A stretch of 64,000 bases of DNA from Chromobotia macracanthus (Eukaryota > Chordata > Actinopteri > Cypriniformes > Botiidae): the NCBI GenBank assembly GCA_036877525.1, contig JAZGTH010000062.1, positions 9,236,501 to 9,300,500 on the forward strand, written 5' to 3'. Every line of letters begins with the position of its first letter. The stretch's first letter is position 1. The notes beneath the pieces were generated by a model that did not search any database, was not told where the DNA came from, and saw only the letters and a list, made by a program, of their open reading frames with translations. The translations under genes were made by a program, and so were the position numbers. Below, piece after piece: positions 22,017 to 33,260 of the stretch.

Positions 22017-22325
22017 ACTTTGATTGATTTAGGTTCAGTTTTAGCCTATTTTTTTAGCCTATTTTTGCTATTTTGGTCATTATCTTGTTAATTAGTTCAT
22101 CATTAGCTTCTCTGTTGCATTAGTTTCTGATTGCTTTCATCTGTTTGTAGTTTAATCTCCCTGTGTATTTATACCAGTGTTTTGTTCTGTTTCTTTGTCA
22201 GCCCTTGTTTTTGTGTGTTTGGTTATGGTGCTTTGAGTTCTCCTGGTCTTCTGAGTTTTAGTTATTAAAGTTTATTTTGTATCTCTCTGTTTCTCCTTGG
22301 ATTTCTCCCACAAACACCATAACAG
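22017..22325 (+). repeat. LTR-like segment, copy 1
   Basis: The region resembles the 3' part of an LTR: TATTTATACC box near 22165, a TATTAAAG polyadenylation-like signal near 22263, and an end at CATAACA. Its first 100 bases (GGTTCAGTTTT, then CATTATCTTGTTAATTA, then TTCATCATTAG and TTGC...TTAG) recur at 22914-23020. The two may be the ends of a collapsed LTR element. Confidence 0.5.
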
Positions 22326-22911
22326 AAGGATTGACCTCCAAACTGGATACTTTCAATGGTTGTGCACTTCCTCTGCCTCAGTCAGGGAAAAAAAAACTTT
22401 AGTAAAAAATCCACACCTGTGAAGTTTTAGATCTTGCATGCCAAATGGACTATCTGCACTGCTCTCTCTGTGTCTTTTATTATGCCAGTCTTAATAAGCA
22501 GTCAAAGGCATGCCTGACTGGAGAAGGTCCTCGATGGAGTTTTAAAGCATTTGTGGAGTGTGCCTCCTTAACTGTGGTTCTGTCATGACCCTGGACTAAT
22601 CAGCTCTGGTTTTTGTTTGTCTTTATAAACTGTCTGCCTGTTTTGTTTTGAGCACATAGCTTGTTTTGACAGTTCTTCGGCTCTGCCCCACTTGGTTACA
22701 TCCTCCAGCTGTTTGGCTCCGCCTCTGGCTCCATCCAGATTCATCATGGCTCCTTTCTCCATCAGATCTGTCCTGGTGCTTCTCTTGGCTGGCCTCCCTA
22801 GTTCCCTGCCATATGCCGCTCCTTGCCCAACTCTTAGACCCCCTTCCTTCTCTGTCTTTGGACTCTGTTCCCCCAAGCCACCACCATGTGCGTCTTCTGG
22901 GAGGGTGGAGT
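22326..22911 (+). pseudogene. Internal region of a degenerate LTR element
   Basis: Between the two LTR-like segments is a GC-richer stretch. Near 22690-22913 an open frame is rich in Pro, Ser, Leu and Cys (PSSLPYAAPCPTLRPPS, then CASSGRVE), similar to the low-complexity 3' untranslated region before the LTR in several fish gypsy elements. The 22330-22560 part has stops in every frame. A purine-rich GGGAGGGTGGAGTAA at 22897-22911, just before TGTCACATT, could be the polypurine tract. Confidence 0.4.
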
Positions 22912-22913
22912 AA

Positions 22914-23020
22914 TGTCACATTAAGGTTCAATTTTTGGTTTTCTTTGTTAATTTAATCATTATCTTGTTAATTACTTCATTATTAGTGCCTCCTCTGTTG
23001 CCTTAGTATCTGATTGATTT
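22914..23020 (+). repeat. LTR-like segment, copy 2 (truncated)
   Basis: It starts TGTCACATTAAGGTTCAATTTTTGG right after a purine-rich tract. It shares CATTATCTTGTTAATTA and a TTCATTATTAG segment with 22050-22110. It is cut off after about 110 bp, where a short GTATCTGCCTTAGTATCT duplication begins. Confidence 0.5.
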
Positions 23021-23029
23021 AGTATCTGC

Positions 23030-23625
23030 CTTAGTATCTATCATTAATACATCTTTCAAGTTTTAAATAATAAAATCTTAAAATGTCCTTCTTAATAATA
23101 ACAAAAGCATTTATGTAATCGTTCTCCATAAAATAACAACTGCGAAATGGCTGGATTTGTGATGTCACAAGGTAGATTCATTTTCATTTTACCTGTCCCA
23201 AGAGCATGATAACACCTACTTTTACATCGTTGGCTCCACCCACGGCCATTCATTTGCTAGGTAGCGGAAACTAACTTGATGGAACATCACAACATCCTCT
23301 TTGTTTGGGATTAATCCACTACAACATCGCACAACAGGCTGAAGGGAATACTGTGGAGAAGCGAGTGGATTTGAAGACCTTGTTACACTAACTATATGTT
23401 TGTGATAGCCAGTCAGATACTTTGCTGTTCCAGGCTGCACTGTTTATTGTTAGCATATTAGCCAAACATACACTTTGGACAGAGGACAATGAGCATAAAT
23501 TATTTTGAATTGTGTTTTGGCCACATTCAAAGCTTTCAAGAAATATTGTAATATAATTAAAATATTATAATTTCACCTCAGGGAACAACATAACATTTAA
23601 AATAACACCGTCATGACCCCTTTAA
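23030..23625 (+). repeat. Dispersed repeat, + copy
   Basis: This copy is recognisably homologous to the reverse complement of about 37200-37725. Shared phrases include TATCATTAATACAT, AGATTCATTTTCAT, GTTGGCTCCA(C/T)CCAC, CATTCATTTGC, CAACATCCTCTTTGTTT and CAACAGGCTGAAG. It holds no protein-coding similarity. It ends near GTCATGACCCCTTTAAAG, a phrase common at ends of fish MITEs. Confidence 0.75.
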
Positions 23626-23905
23626 AGACAACTAAGCAAAATTTAAACGTTTTACCATTAACCTACCAATGAAGTTCAGCGAGTCCTTATCACTACGACT
23701 CTCTCCCCCTCTCTGTCTGTTTCATGACTGCCTGTCTACTGCAAATCATTCTAAAATATAAAACCTTTTAAAGGCAACTAAGCAAAATTTGCACGTTTTA
23801 CCATTAACCTACCAATATACTTTAGTGAGTCCTTATTATGACACCTCTTTCCCACTTACTCTCCACCTGTCTGCTGGTGCCATTACAGGAGAAAAATGGG
23901 AAAGT
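23626..23905. repeat. Two tandem copies of a ~140-bp unit
   Basis: The phrase GACAACTAAGCAAAATTT, followed by the block CGTTTTACCATTAACCTACC, appears at about 23626 and again, with GGCAACTAAGC, at about 23772. A GAGTCCTTAT segment follows in both. The two copies differ by scattered substitutions. Confidence 0.7.
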
Positions 23906-24284
23906 GTTTATACCTTTAAAATAACATTAGAATAAAATGTGTAAGGTAATTAAGTGTATATAAGCATTTTAATCTGTACTTACCAATTAAACTTTCAACC
24001 TTCATCTTTTTAGTTCTCCCTGCCATTAGTAAATTCCCAACAACCAATCAGCACAATTGTCAAGGTAGAATTTCAAAATGTATAATAAATATGCATAATA
24101 ATGCATAATAAATAGAGACAGAAAATAATTCAAATAAATTAAAATGTTCAGTTCATATCACAAGATTTTTACCACTAGCTTTTTCCACTTACCACTTGCA
24201 TAGCTGCCAGATGAATAAACACACTTTAATTTTTGATACCAAAACCTGGTATTTTTATTTAAAACCTCTTTTATTACATTTTAT

Positions 24285-24390
24285 TTATACCCAGATTTCC
24301 AGTGTGGACATTGACATGTAAATTGAAATTCCTATTGGCACTTAATTTTTTAAGGAGAGATTGGTCTCCCAAGGCCCTGGTGTATAATGT
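24285..24390. repeat. Decayed DIRS terminal repeat remnant
   Basis: ACCCAGATTTCCAGTGTGGA, then ATGTAAATTGAAATTCCTATTGGCACTT and GGTCTCCCAAGG follow the same order as the DIRS terminus at 34858-34975 (GGATATCTGGGGTGGAGA, GCAAATCCCACTCCTATTGACACTT, CAGTCTCCCAAGG). It is diverged and isolated from any DIRS coding sequence. Confidence 0.5.
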
Positions 24391-24639
24391 TTTCCACCTC
24401 AAAGTGGTGATCTGCCTCATACAGAGCACGAAATATTTAACTGCTCAATTATATAGGTGACACAGATATAGCTGAAACACATTTAGCATGGAAATTGGGT
24501 TATCTTGGTGAAGCTAGTGATGCCTTTTTCTTGCTTAGATATCTTCTTTTCACAGGTGGTTTTGCCTTTGAGAGCCTGTTTCTGGCCCCATGCATATTAA
24601 CGGAGTGATTTTGGTTGATTTATTTGGTTGTTTTTTTGT

Positions 24640-26040
24640 CCACCAGTGTCTCTCTCGTGGACAAACTTCTGTGCTGGCTTCGAGTCTCCCCTTCCGCTAT
24701 GAGACAGAACAAGCAGCGCTGGCTGTTGATGATATCACCACTCTCTCCGTTTTTGTAGATGACAAGCGAAAGAGCTTCAAAAGACTGAATACACACAAAA
24801 CTGTTGGCCCTGATGGCAACCCTCTGTAGGTACTAAGAGCATGTGCTGATGAACTGACTGGAGTGTTTTCAGACATGTTTAATCTGTCTCTCTCCTTGTC
24901 TACAGTGCATGTTTTAAGATGTCAACTATTTTTCGAGTACCTAAGAGTTCCAAATGACTGTCTAACATGTCTAAATGACTGGTGTCCGGTTGTCTTAACT
25001 CCTTTTGTGAGCAAATGCTTTGAGAGACTGTTGAAGGTCATCATCTGCTTTCTATTACCTGACATGCTGGACCCTCTACAGTTCTTCTACTGCCAGAACA
25101 GATCCACTGATTATGAAATAGCCTGACATTGCACACTGCCCTCTCCCACCTGGAAAAGAGAGACATTTTTGTTACAGCTTGATTGTTGATTACAGCTTAG
25201 TGTTCAACACCATACACCATCTCATCATCACTTACACTCAATGGTGATGCCCCTCAGGGATGTGTGTTGTAGTCTCCCTCTACATGTACGATTGTGTGGT
25301 CACTTACAGCTTCAACATTGTTGTAAAATTTGTGGATTACACAACAGTGGTTGGTCTCATCACCCATGGCAATGAGATTGCATATCAGAAGGAAGTCAGA
25401 GCCCTGACACAATTGTGCCAGGAGAACTGCCTTTCCCTCAGTGTTGTCAAGACTAAGGTGTTAATAGTGGACTTCAGGAGTACATGCCCCCATCACCATG
25501 AACAGTGATACAATGGAGAGGGTCAACTCTTTCATGTTTCTGGGCATACACATCACTGAGGACCTAATGTGGAGAGTGCAGGAACAGAACACTGTGAAGA
25601 AGGCTCAGATGCTCTTTTTCCTCAGATGACTTAAAAGGTTCAGCTTGAGATCATGCATCGTCAGGACCTTCCACCCTTGTGCTGTAGAAAGTGTATTAAC
25701 TTACAGCACCACAGCCTGGTTTTGGAACTATACTGCCCTCATTGGCAAAGCCCTACAGATTGTGGTGCAATCTACACAACACTTCATCAGAGCTTAGCTC
25801 TCTTCTCTCCAGGACACTTACACAGAGCACCGCCTGAGGAAGACGAGGAAAATCATCAAGGACCCAAGTCATCCAAACCGCAAATTGTTTTGCCTGCTCC
25901 CATCAAGGACATAGTATTGCAGACAGTTTTTTACCCCAGGCCATCAGGGCACTGTAAACACTTACACCTCCATTACTACACTACTGCCACATTTTGGGTT
26001 ATTTCATTGTGTAATTCTGTGAATGTTGTTCTACATTATA

Positions 26041-26108
<68 letters not shown>

Positions 26109-26318
26109 TTAAATTGTAATGGGTATATTGTAATTTGTATTCACTCCCCTGTTTATATTGCATTGTGTATATTGTGTACAGTGTATTTACTGTGTTTAGT
26201 GTATTTATAGTTGAAACTGTGTATCACATTTCTAACTGCACTGCTGCTAGGACTATGCAAGATTTTCACACCCTGTACACGTGTCAAGGACATGACAATC
26301 AAAGTGAATTGAATTGTT
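24640..26318 (+). pseudogene. Rex1-like non-LTR retrotransposon, degenerate
   Basis: This is a + strand LINE with frameshifts every 60-90 codons. Upstream of the palm the frame 24590-24829 has NTHKTVGPDG. Frame 24863-25126 has NDWCPVVLTPFVSKCFERLL and LDPLQFFYCQNRSTD. Frame 25260-25508 has VVKFVDYTTVVGLITHGNE, in which the catalytic F-A-D-D box reads F-V-D-Y, and NCLSLSVVKTKVLIVDFR. Then FMFLGIHITEDL follows near 25530. The end (CATGACAATCAAAGTGAATTGAATTG) is a typical tail of this family. The same order of motifs, far better preserved, is at 46352-49027 on the other strand. Confidence 0.85.
26036..26106. repeat. (TA)n microsatellite inside the Rex1-like 3' region
   Basis: About thirty TA units are followed by CACACACA. 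It lies in the 3' UTR of the LINE and produces spurious Tyr/Ile-rich reading frames. Confidence 0.95.
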
Positions 26319-26768
26319 AACTATAAACATTGAACATAGCTCCATAGCTTTAAGGCAATATCTCATGAGCTTGGGTGACCAATAGCTCACATGTGATTCA
26401 TGTGCTTCACGTCTCCCCTCTAACACAATAAGAAAAAGATGTCTTTTGAGTTTGGAGTTAACATAATTATATTGATCACTTTTTACTTTGCTTAATTACC
26501 AAGAATTAAAACAAATTTTACACTTTGATTCAGACTAATGAACAGCATATTTAATCTGCAGAGCACCTTACTGGACATTATTGTACTAATACAAGAAGTG
26601 CACAGCTTTATTTTATTTTTAAGTGAACTGCTCCTTTAAGCCGAGGGAAGGTTGTGTTCCTTAAGGCCGGCCCATTCCCATTATAAAAGATTGTATATAC
26701 ATATATACATAAGCACATGTCTAAACACTTCCTTTTTAACATACCTTTATACATTTTTAAACCCTAAA

Positions 26769-26836
26769 CCTTATTTAAATCAAGGTCTTGCATGGTCTTA
26801 TTTAAATCAAGGTCTTGCAGGGTCTTTAAATCAAGG
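26769..26836. repeat. Short tandem repeat, ~27-bp unit
   Basis: TTATTTAAATCAAGGTCTTG occurs twice in succession, followed by GCATGGTC and then GCAGGGTC, and a third partial TTTAAATCAAGG follows. Confidence 0.85.
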
Positions 26837-26984
26837 GCAACTATTTCCCATATGGGCAACAAAAGTTATTTATTTAATTTGTTCTTATGGGGATGTCCCT
26901 TGACTTTTCATCTCATCACAGGTGTTCCAGACACTGCATCATTAAATCTGCAATTACTAAGACGCTGTAGAGCTGTGCTGATCA

Positions 26985-27030
26985 TGCTCTTTAAAAACTA
27001 CCATGCTCTTTACAAACTACCATGCTCTTC
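26985..27030. repeat. Short tandem repeat, ~19-bp unit
   Basis: CATGCTCTTTA(A/C)AAACTAC is repeated back to back, and a third partial copy (CATGCTCTT) follows. Confidence 0.85.
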
Positions 27031-27564
27031 TGCTTTGTTTGAAAGAAAAGTAGCATCCCTTCTTTCATTTTTCATCTCTGCTACCCCTGAGAAGGCAGGG
27101 CTCACCCTGGTTCTGTGAGGGCTGGGTAATTATTCTGGGGTCACAGTTGCTGTTTTTCGCCTTTGGGGTTGAGGATGAGTGGTCTTAGGTTTTAACTCTG
27201 CCTAGTGCTACTGCATGAACAGAGATTTTAATGACTTGTTTACATGGATTAAACACTGACACTAAATTATTTACATTTTAATCCATCTGTGAGAAAGCAA
27301 AAAAGGGCAACCACTTCCAGGGCTTTGCTTGCTACAAGTCCCATGGTCCCTAGAATAAATGGAATAAAATGAACCAACAGAGACACTAACATTAAAATCC
27401 AATGACTGTTGACCTTTTGGCTTATATAAGTACTGCATTCTCTGAATAAGCATTAATAAGTATTAATTACATATATAAGTAACATACATGTCCATATCCT
27501 ATTTAACCTATCTTGCCCTTGTTTTCTTTTTCTGTTTATGTGCTGTTGGCCATCTATGGCATGG

Positions 27565-27911
27565 TGTTGCCCTCAGGCAACAAACTACTTTTCTGGATCT
27601 CATACCACCCCTTTATTTTTTAAAAATATATACATATAATACCACCTGACATGTTTCTTCAATGAAATGAGGGGCTGAAGTAGGTGTGGCTTTTTGGTTG
27701 ACTGTGGAGCAGTATTTTCAAGAAGCAAAGCTGCACTGGACAGTGCCACCAATCAGTAAGATAAATATCAGCTTTTAACATGTTTAAATTGAAATAACTT
27801 TACATAAACATATATCCATGTGCATCAGTATGTAAATATGTGTGATAAAGACTTATTTTGTTTTAACTTATATACTAAAACTGTGTTTTGGTTTGTTGCC
27901 TCAGGGCAACA
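27565..27911. mobile_element. Putative MITE with self-complementary terminal repeats
   Basis: The left end TGTTGCCCTCAGGCAACA (27565-27582) and right end TGTTGCCTCAGGGCAACA (27894-27911) are near-inverted copies of each other, and each is itself a hairpin. The 347-bp interior is AT-rich and non-coding. The layout suggests a non-autonomous DNA element, but I could not define a target duplication or name a family. Confidence 0.5.
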
Positions 27912-28189
27912 ATTTGCTATGAGGGTACTGAAACATCAAGGTCTTCTATATGATAAGTGGAATAAGGAAAACAAGCATTATTTGCAAAAGTTTTATTCTG
28001 AAAAACATTAATCACAAACAATCAAATTAAAAATAATAACTAAAAATAACACATTGTGTATCAATGTTCATAAATGTTTAATTCATATTTCAGAAACCAA
28101 CATCCAAATGAATGTATGCTTGTGTGGGTTATTGTTTAAATCAGTGCTTCTGTTTGTAATTCTGTTTGCACAGGAGAGGAGAAAAAAGT

Positions 28190-28330
28190 AAGCAGTTTTT
28201 TTCATACTTGTGTCAGGTATTCGTTGAAGAGACAGGTTTCTAGCTGTTTCTTGAATATAGTGAGGGATGCAGCAGACCATTACTTGCTTTGGAAAATCAT
28301 CCCATTGCTTGAAATACAGTAGAACAATTA
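28190..28330 (-). pseudogene. LINE ORF2 C-terminal scrap
   Basis: On the minus strand the text around 28205-28275 reads like the last residues of an L2-like ORF2 (a P-S-L-x-x-F-K-K-x-L-K-T-x-L-F pattern in decayed form). It abuts, in the opposite orientation, the L2-like LINE that starts near 28440. Confidence 0.5.
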
Positions 28331-28439
28331 ACTATAGAACAAATAACTTTGAAGACCTTGATAGCGCAACAGAAAATGTTAACTCCCTTTTTTATAACAG
28401 ACAAAGTTAGACAAAGTTGCTCATCTACAGTTAAAAAAT

Positions 28440-31400
28440 AAAAGGACAGCAGCCCAACATAATGAGTGTACCCACGCCCTAAAAAGAGCAGCCTGGAAAA
28501 TGGAACGTAATTGGAGGCAAACAAAACTGGACGTATTCCATTTAGCATGGAAGGAGAGTGTTTCAAATTACAGAAAGGCCTTAAAAAGCTCCAGGTCTGC
28601 CTACTTTTCAAATCTTCTAGAAGAAAATAAACACAACCCTAGATATTTATTTGACACAGTGCCTAAATTAACCAAAGATAAAGCATCATCTGCTTCTGAC
28701 AGTTATTCAAATCATAGTAGTGATGATTTTATGAATTTCTTCAATAACAAAATAGATACTGCCAAGGAAAAAAATCACAGACATGCATCATTGCCTGCAA
28801 CACAATCACATTGGATGGTGCATCATAACATGCCCAAGGACCAACTATAGATAGGGAACTGTCAAAAATAATTAAATAATCTAATATCAACAACATGTAT
28901 GCTAGATCATGTACCTACCAGGTTGATGAAAGAGATGGTTCATGAAATTATAGATCTTCTATAATAATAATAATAAAGTTAGGATATGTCCCAAAACCTT
29001 ACAAACCGGCTGTTATCGGACCCCTTATTAAAAAACACAACAGGATCCCAGGGAACTACTAAATTACAGACCCATCTCAAATTTACCTTTTATTTCAAAA
29101 ATACTGAAAAAGGTGGTGTCCACAGATTTCTTTCTGCAAAGGAAATGGTATATGCAAGAATTCTTAGTCAGGATTCAGATCACATCATAGTACAGAGACT
29201 GCTCTCATTAGAGTGACAAATGATTTGCTCTTGTCGGCTGATCTTGGCTGCATCTCTCTTCTAGTGTTACTCGATCTTAGCAAATCGTTTGATACTATTG
29301 ACCACAGCATTCTACTAAATAGGCTTAAAAATGGAACTGCACTGTCATGGTTTGGATCATAAGTATCTGACTGATTCCAGTTTGTTGCTGTGAGTGAAAA
29401 GGTGTCATACTGATCACAAGTTCAGTATGGAGTACCGCAGGGTTCAGTGCTTGGGCCTCTACTCACCCTGTACATGCTACCTGTAGGAAAACATTATTAA
29501 GAGACATGAAGTTAATTTACATTGTTATGCTGATGATACTCAGCTGTACATTTATTCTAAGTCCAACAAGATGCATATATTCACCAATTTAGCTGAATGT
29601 ATAGTCGATATCAAAACTTGGAAGACTAGCAACTTTCTACTACTAAATTCAGACAAAACAGTTTTACTTATTTGGACCAAAATCTTCCACACAAAGCAAC
29701 CCAGAACACTGTCTCACTCTTGATGGATGCTGTTTAAAGCCTGCTTCATTAGCCAAAAATCTGTCATTTTTGATAACAATTTGTCCTTTGAAAACCACAT
29801 TTGTAAAAACTGCATCTCAAAAATATATCAAAACTATGACACATGCCCGCAAGTCAGACACTGAAAAATTAAATCATGCATTCATGACATCAAGCCTTCA
29901 TTATTTCAGCCACTTGGTGGCTGCCCTGCAAGATTAATACAAAAACTCCAGCTGGTTCAAAATGCAGCAGCCAGAGTTCTCACAAGAATGCGTAAGTATG
30001 ACCATATTAGCCCAGTTTTGTCCACACTGCACTGGCTGCCTATCAAGCATTGTATGAATTTCAAAATTTTGCTGATTACCTACAAGACTCTGAATGGTCT
30101 AGCTTCTCAATACCAAAGCAAGCCCCTTTCTTAGCATAGTTCTTCGTGTTCATTACAGTCTGAAAATTCTGGCATTTGATAATACCCAAAATTTTAAAAT
30201 CAAGCGATGGTGGTAGATCCTTATCTTATTTGGCGCCCAAACTCTGGAAAGTCTTCCCAGTACTGTCAAGGAGGCGGATATATTATGTCAGTTTGAATCT
30301 AGAATAAAGACCCACCTCTTTATTCTAGCTTACACATAGTCCTACGGATTTATTACTCAGACACCTAAGGGATTATTAGGCTGCATTAATTAGGTAATCC
30401 AGAACCGGGGACACTTCCCATAGGTACAGATGTACTGGCCCCACACTAAATCTGTCTATCTTTCATTTCCCCAAGGTCCTCTTGTCAGCTGGATCCGAAC
30501 TTTGAGACCAGATGATGGGGGACAGGATGGTACAACCCCTGAGACAGATCATCTGGATCTGATGGACTTCTTTATTAAACTTACCATTATATACCAACCT
30601 GCCTCCAACCTAGTTAGTTTTTATATTTTGTTCCCTGCTTAGTCACAGTAGTGTGCTGTTATTAGTAACATTATACTTCTGTTTTTAACATTATGCATTA
30701 CGCTTGTGACATTACGCTGTTTCTGTTGGTAACATTTCTCAGTGCCTGGCATATTGTGAGATATAATTAGACCTGACAATTTTTTATCATTAAATGTTTG
30801 CAAATCATTATAATCAATTGTTTGTTTGTATTGAAGAAAGTTACAAATTGCAGCTTTAACATGCCAGAGGAGAACTGGCCCTCCCCATTGAGCCTGGTTT
30901 CTCCTAAGGTTTTTCTCCAGCTATACACTATTGGAGTTTAGGTTTCCTTGCCACTGTCGCCCTGTTGGCTTGCTTACTGGGAGACTGCTGACATCTAGAT
31001 TAGCTTGGGGTTTTGTAAAGTGTTAATATTGCTTCTAGTGATATAATTACAGTCCAAGACTCTTCTATTTTGCCACTCCTTTGTCTCAAATTGTCTCCCA
31101 TTCTCCTTCATTGTGTAATCTTCAGGTATTTTTATTGTATATTTTTTTGTATGTATTTTACTTTGTGTGTTGTGTGTATTTCATGGTACTATTGCAAATC
31201 CCTTATACCCCATCCCATAAGATGTTTATTTTTTTAATTGCCATCTCCATGTAAGCTGGAATGGCATATCTTGCTTAATGATTTTGTAATTTTATCAGTT
31301 CAGTCACCCCTTTTTTCTTTTCATAAACCTACTATAACCCTAGTATGCCACAAATTATTTGCAACAATACCATGTATTCCTTGTTGAACATGTCTGACAT

Positions 31401-31475
31401 TTGTCTTTTTATTGTATGTAAAGCTGCTTTGAAGCAACGTAATGTTGAAAAAAGCACAGAAATAAATGCCAATAG
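28440..31475 (+). mobile_element. L2-like LINE, 5'-truncated and degenerate, with full 3' UTR
   Basis: Coding remnants lie in order on the + strand. The linker before the RT domain is at 28500-28850 (WRQTKLDVFHLAWKESVSNY, then RYLFDTVPKLT). RT blocks are at about 29070 (YRPISNLPFISKILKKVV), 29260 (VLLDLSKSFDTIDHSILLNRL), 29430 (GVPQGSVLGPL) and 29520 (HCYADDTQLYIYS, which keeps the catalytic A-D-D). The thumb and tail are at 29940-30300 (QNAAARVLTRMRKYDHI, LHWLPIK, LAPKLWKV). At least six frameshifts or stops intervene. The 3' UTR runs from about 30340 to 31475 and matches two other copies in the window. A DIRS element starts where it ends. Confidence 0.88.
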
Positions 31476-31570
31476 GAACTGGTGAGTAAGATTTACATGC
31501 CAATCTTCGACCTGGATATCCAGGTATAAAAAGGAGATGGCATGCACCACTCATTCAGGTTTGTGCTGAG
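31466..31570. repeat. DIRS terminal inverted repeat, left (3' side of element)
   Basis: TGCCAATAGGAACTGG, then GGATATCCAGGTATAAAAAGGAGATGGC and CACTCATTCAGGTTTG are the inverted counterpart of 34815-34915 (CAAACCTGGATGAGTG, GCCATCTCCCTTTTATACCTGGATATC, CCACTCCTATTGACA). Confidence 0.8.
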
Positions 31571-31649
31571 GAGTAGACACATGATTGGCTGTCAGTGGTC
31601 AGTTCAGCATTGTGACAGAAGGGACACTGTTACATTTGCAACCGAGACG

Positions 31650-31712
31650 TTCCCTTTCTGTCACTCACTTGACATTGTGTTAATGTAGTGACATTAGAGG
31701 TCCCTATACTAT
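31650..31712. repeat. DIRS internal complementary region
   Basis: GTTCCCTTTCTGTCACTC, then GACATTGTGTTAATGTAGTGAC is the reverse complement, with few changes, of 34975-35022 (GTTACTACATTAACACAATGTC, then GAGTGACAGAAAGGGAAC). In DIRS elements such a segment pairs with the ends during circular replication. Confidence 0.75.
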
Positions 31713-32329
31713 ACAACAATGGCTGAACCATGCTATGGGCACAGGTGGTGCAGCTGCCCACAAGCATAGTGTGCCTAAGGCGTCACAGAATCCATAACCG
31801 GAGGGATGGCATTATAAAGCTTCCAAAAGTTCATAGCAGAAAATCTGCTGGTCGAATGCATTGGAATAGTGAACTTCTCCCCAAAAGGAAAAGAGACTGC
31901 AGAGACCACTATGTACCTAAGGAGACCACTATGTACCTATCTAATCACATACAATTACATCTACAAGCGGGGGTCTACCATAGGGAGAGCCATCCAGATT
32001 ATAGGCCATGACGGATATGACCAAAGGTGAAATGAAGGTGAGACACAGGATTACTGATAGGGAAACTGTATTGTAGAAATTACTCATATGGAATTACCAA
32101 AGGGAATCACTACATATGGCATATGGTAATCTGTCAGCAAGTTAAGCAGCTGGGTATCCACAAATGCTCCAGGTAGATAAATGTGCCATAAATGTGCTTG
32201 ACACCCTGCCAATTTTTTAGAATGCTTGTCCAGAGAACAGCAAAGTAGAAGAAACTGGATTAATCCTGAGGTTAAAAAACTTCGGAAAAGTATTGGGTAT
32301 GGCCCAGCTTGTAGTTCTACAGCTGTCTG

Positions 32330-32800
32330 ATAAAGGGGGCGCCTTTCATAAGTGCCCAGGATGAGGCTGTCCCTTAATATGAGTATGCAGGTACTCCTAG
32401 AGGAGATGACACACCCTGGAATTGGTAAGCCAAAAGAATGTTATCCACAATCCAATGGAATAGCCTCTGTTTACAGACAGCCTTCCTCTTCTAATGGCCT
32501 CCAAAGCAGACAAAGAGCTGTTCAGATCTTCTGAACTACTCCATGAGGAACCAGGTAAATGGATTGCATATAGTAAAGCATGTACTGGGCACAGCAGGGA
32601 TAGGGCTGGGTCCTCCTCCGACTGTGGTAGGACATGAAACTTGACAAGATCACATAAGGGTATTAGACATGTCCTTGTAGGGTTCAACCTCCTAGCACCC
32701 CTGAGAAACCTGATTATCAGATTTTGCCTTCCTAAGGATTTCCTATCCAGTGTAATGGGATGTGCTGCAATACCAGCCACTTACACCTTCAGGGTGGAGG
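32330..32800 (-). pseudogene. DIRS tyrosine recombinase fragment
   Basis: The minus-strand frame 32397-32780 reads IRFLRGARRLNPTRTCLIPL, then DLVKFHVLP and ALSLLCPVHAL. This corresponds to the middle of the DIRS recombinase (pattern R-L-L-C-P-V-R-A-L). The C-terminal part with the catalytic H-x-x-R and tyrosine is not seen, so it is truncated. Confidence 0.75.
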
Positions 32801-32949
32801 GAGACAATTGTCTCTCCAACATCTCCTGTAGGAAGGTAAGCATGGATCCAATAGGGCATGTCTGTGAGCCTTACCCCTGGGAAGAACACTAGTCCATAAA
32901 AAGATGCCACTTCAGGGCAAAGAGCTGGGCCAAAAAGGGGCCAAAATCA

Positions 32950-33260
32950 AGACTTGCTTCTCCTTCCTGACGAAAAGCATACTTGCACACACCCTGGGGC
33001 CAGCTGTGTTATAAGGCATCCATGCGAAGGGGAGACTCGGTAATAGCATACCAAAGTAGGCAGTGGGTCAATTCCAGTCAAAGAGAGTCAAAGAGATCCA
33101 CCTGCGTCACTCCAAACCAGTCCTATATGGACCACAGCTGGACCACTTGGGGGTGGAGTCGCCATTCTCCGCAGAGCATCACCTTTGCAAAAGTGCATCA
33201 GCTGCATGATTGAGTTTGCCCTTAATAAGAGTGTCTCGCAGAGACTTCAACCTCTGCTGA
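32950..33260 (-). pseudogene. DIRS RNase H / methylase-region remnant
   Basis: On the minus strand scattered matches to the DIRS RNase H end (IKGKLNHAADAL, like G-x-L-N-x-A-A-D-x-L-S-R) are followed by a W-S-D-A-G-G-S-L-like segment at about 33100. Many stops intervene. The position between ORF1 and the recombinase supports the assignment. Confidence 0.6.

Noticed and set aside
25653..26210. A 185-codon gene
   Set aside because: It is the shifted frame of a LINE end running into a (TA)n microsatellite; the Tyr/Ile run is repeat translation.
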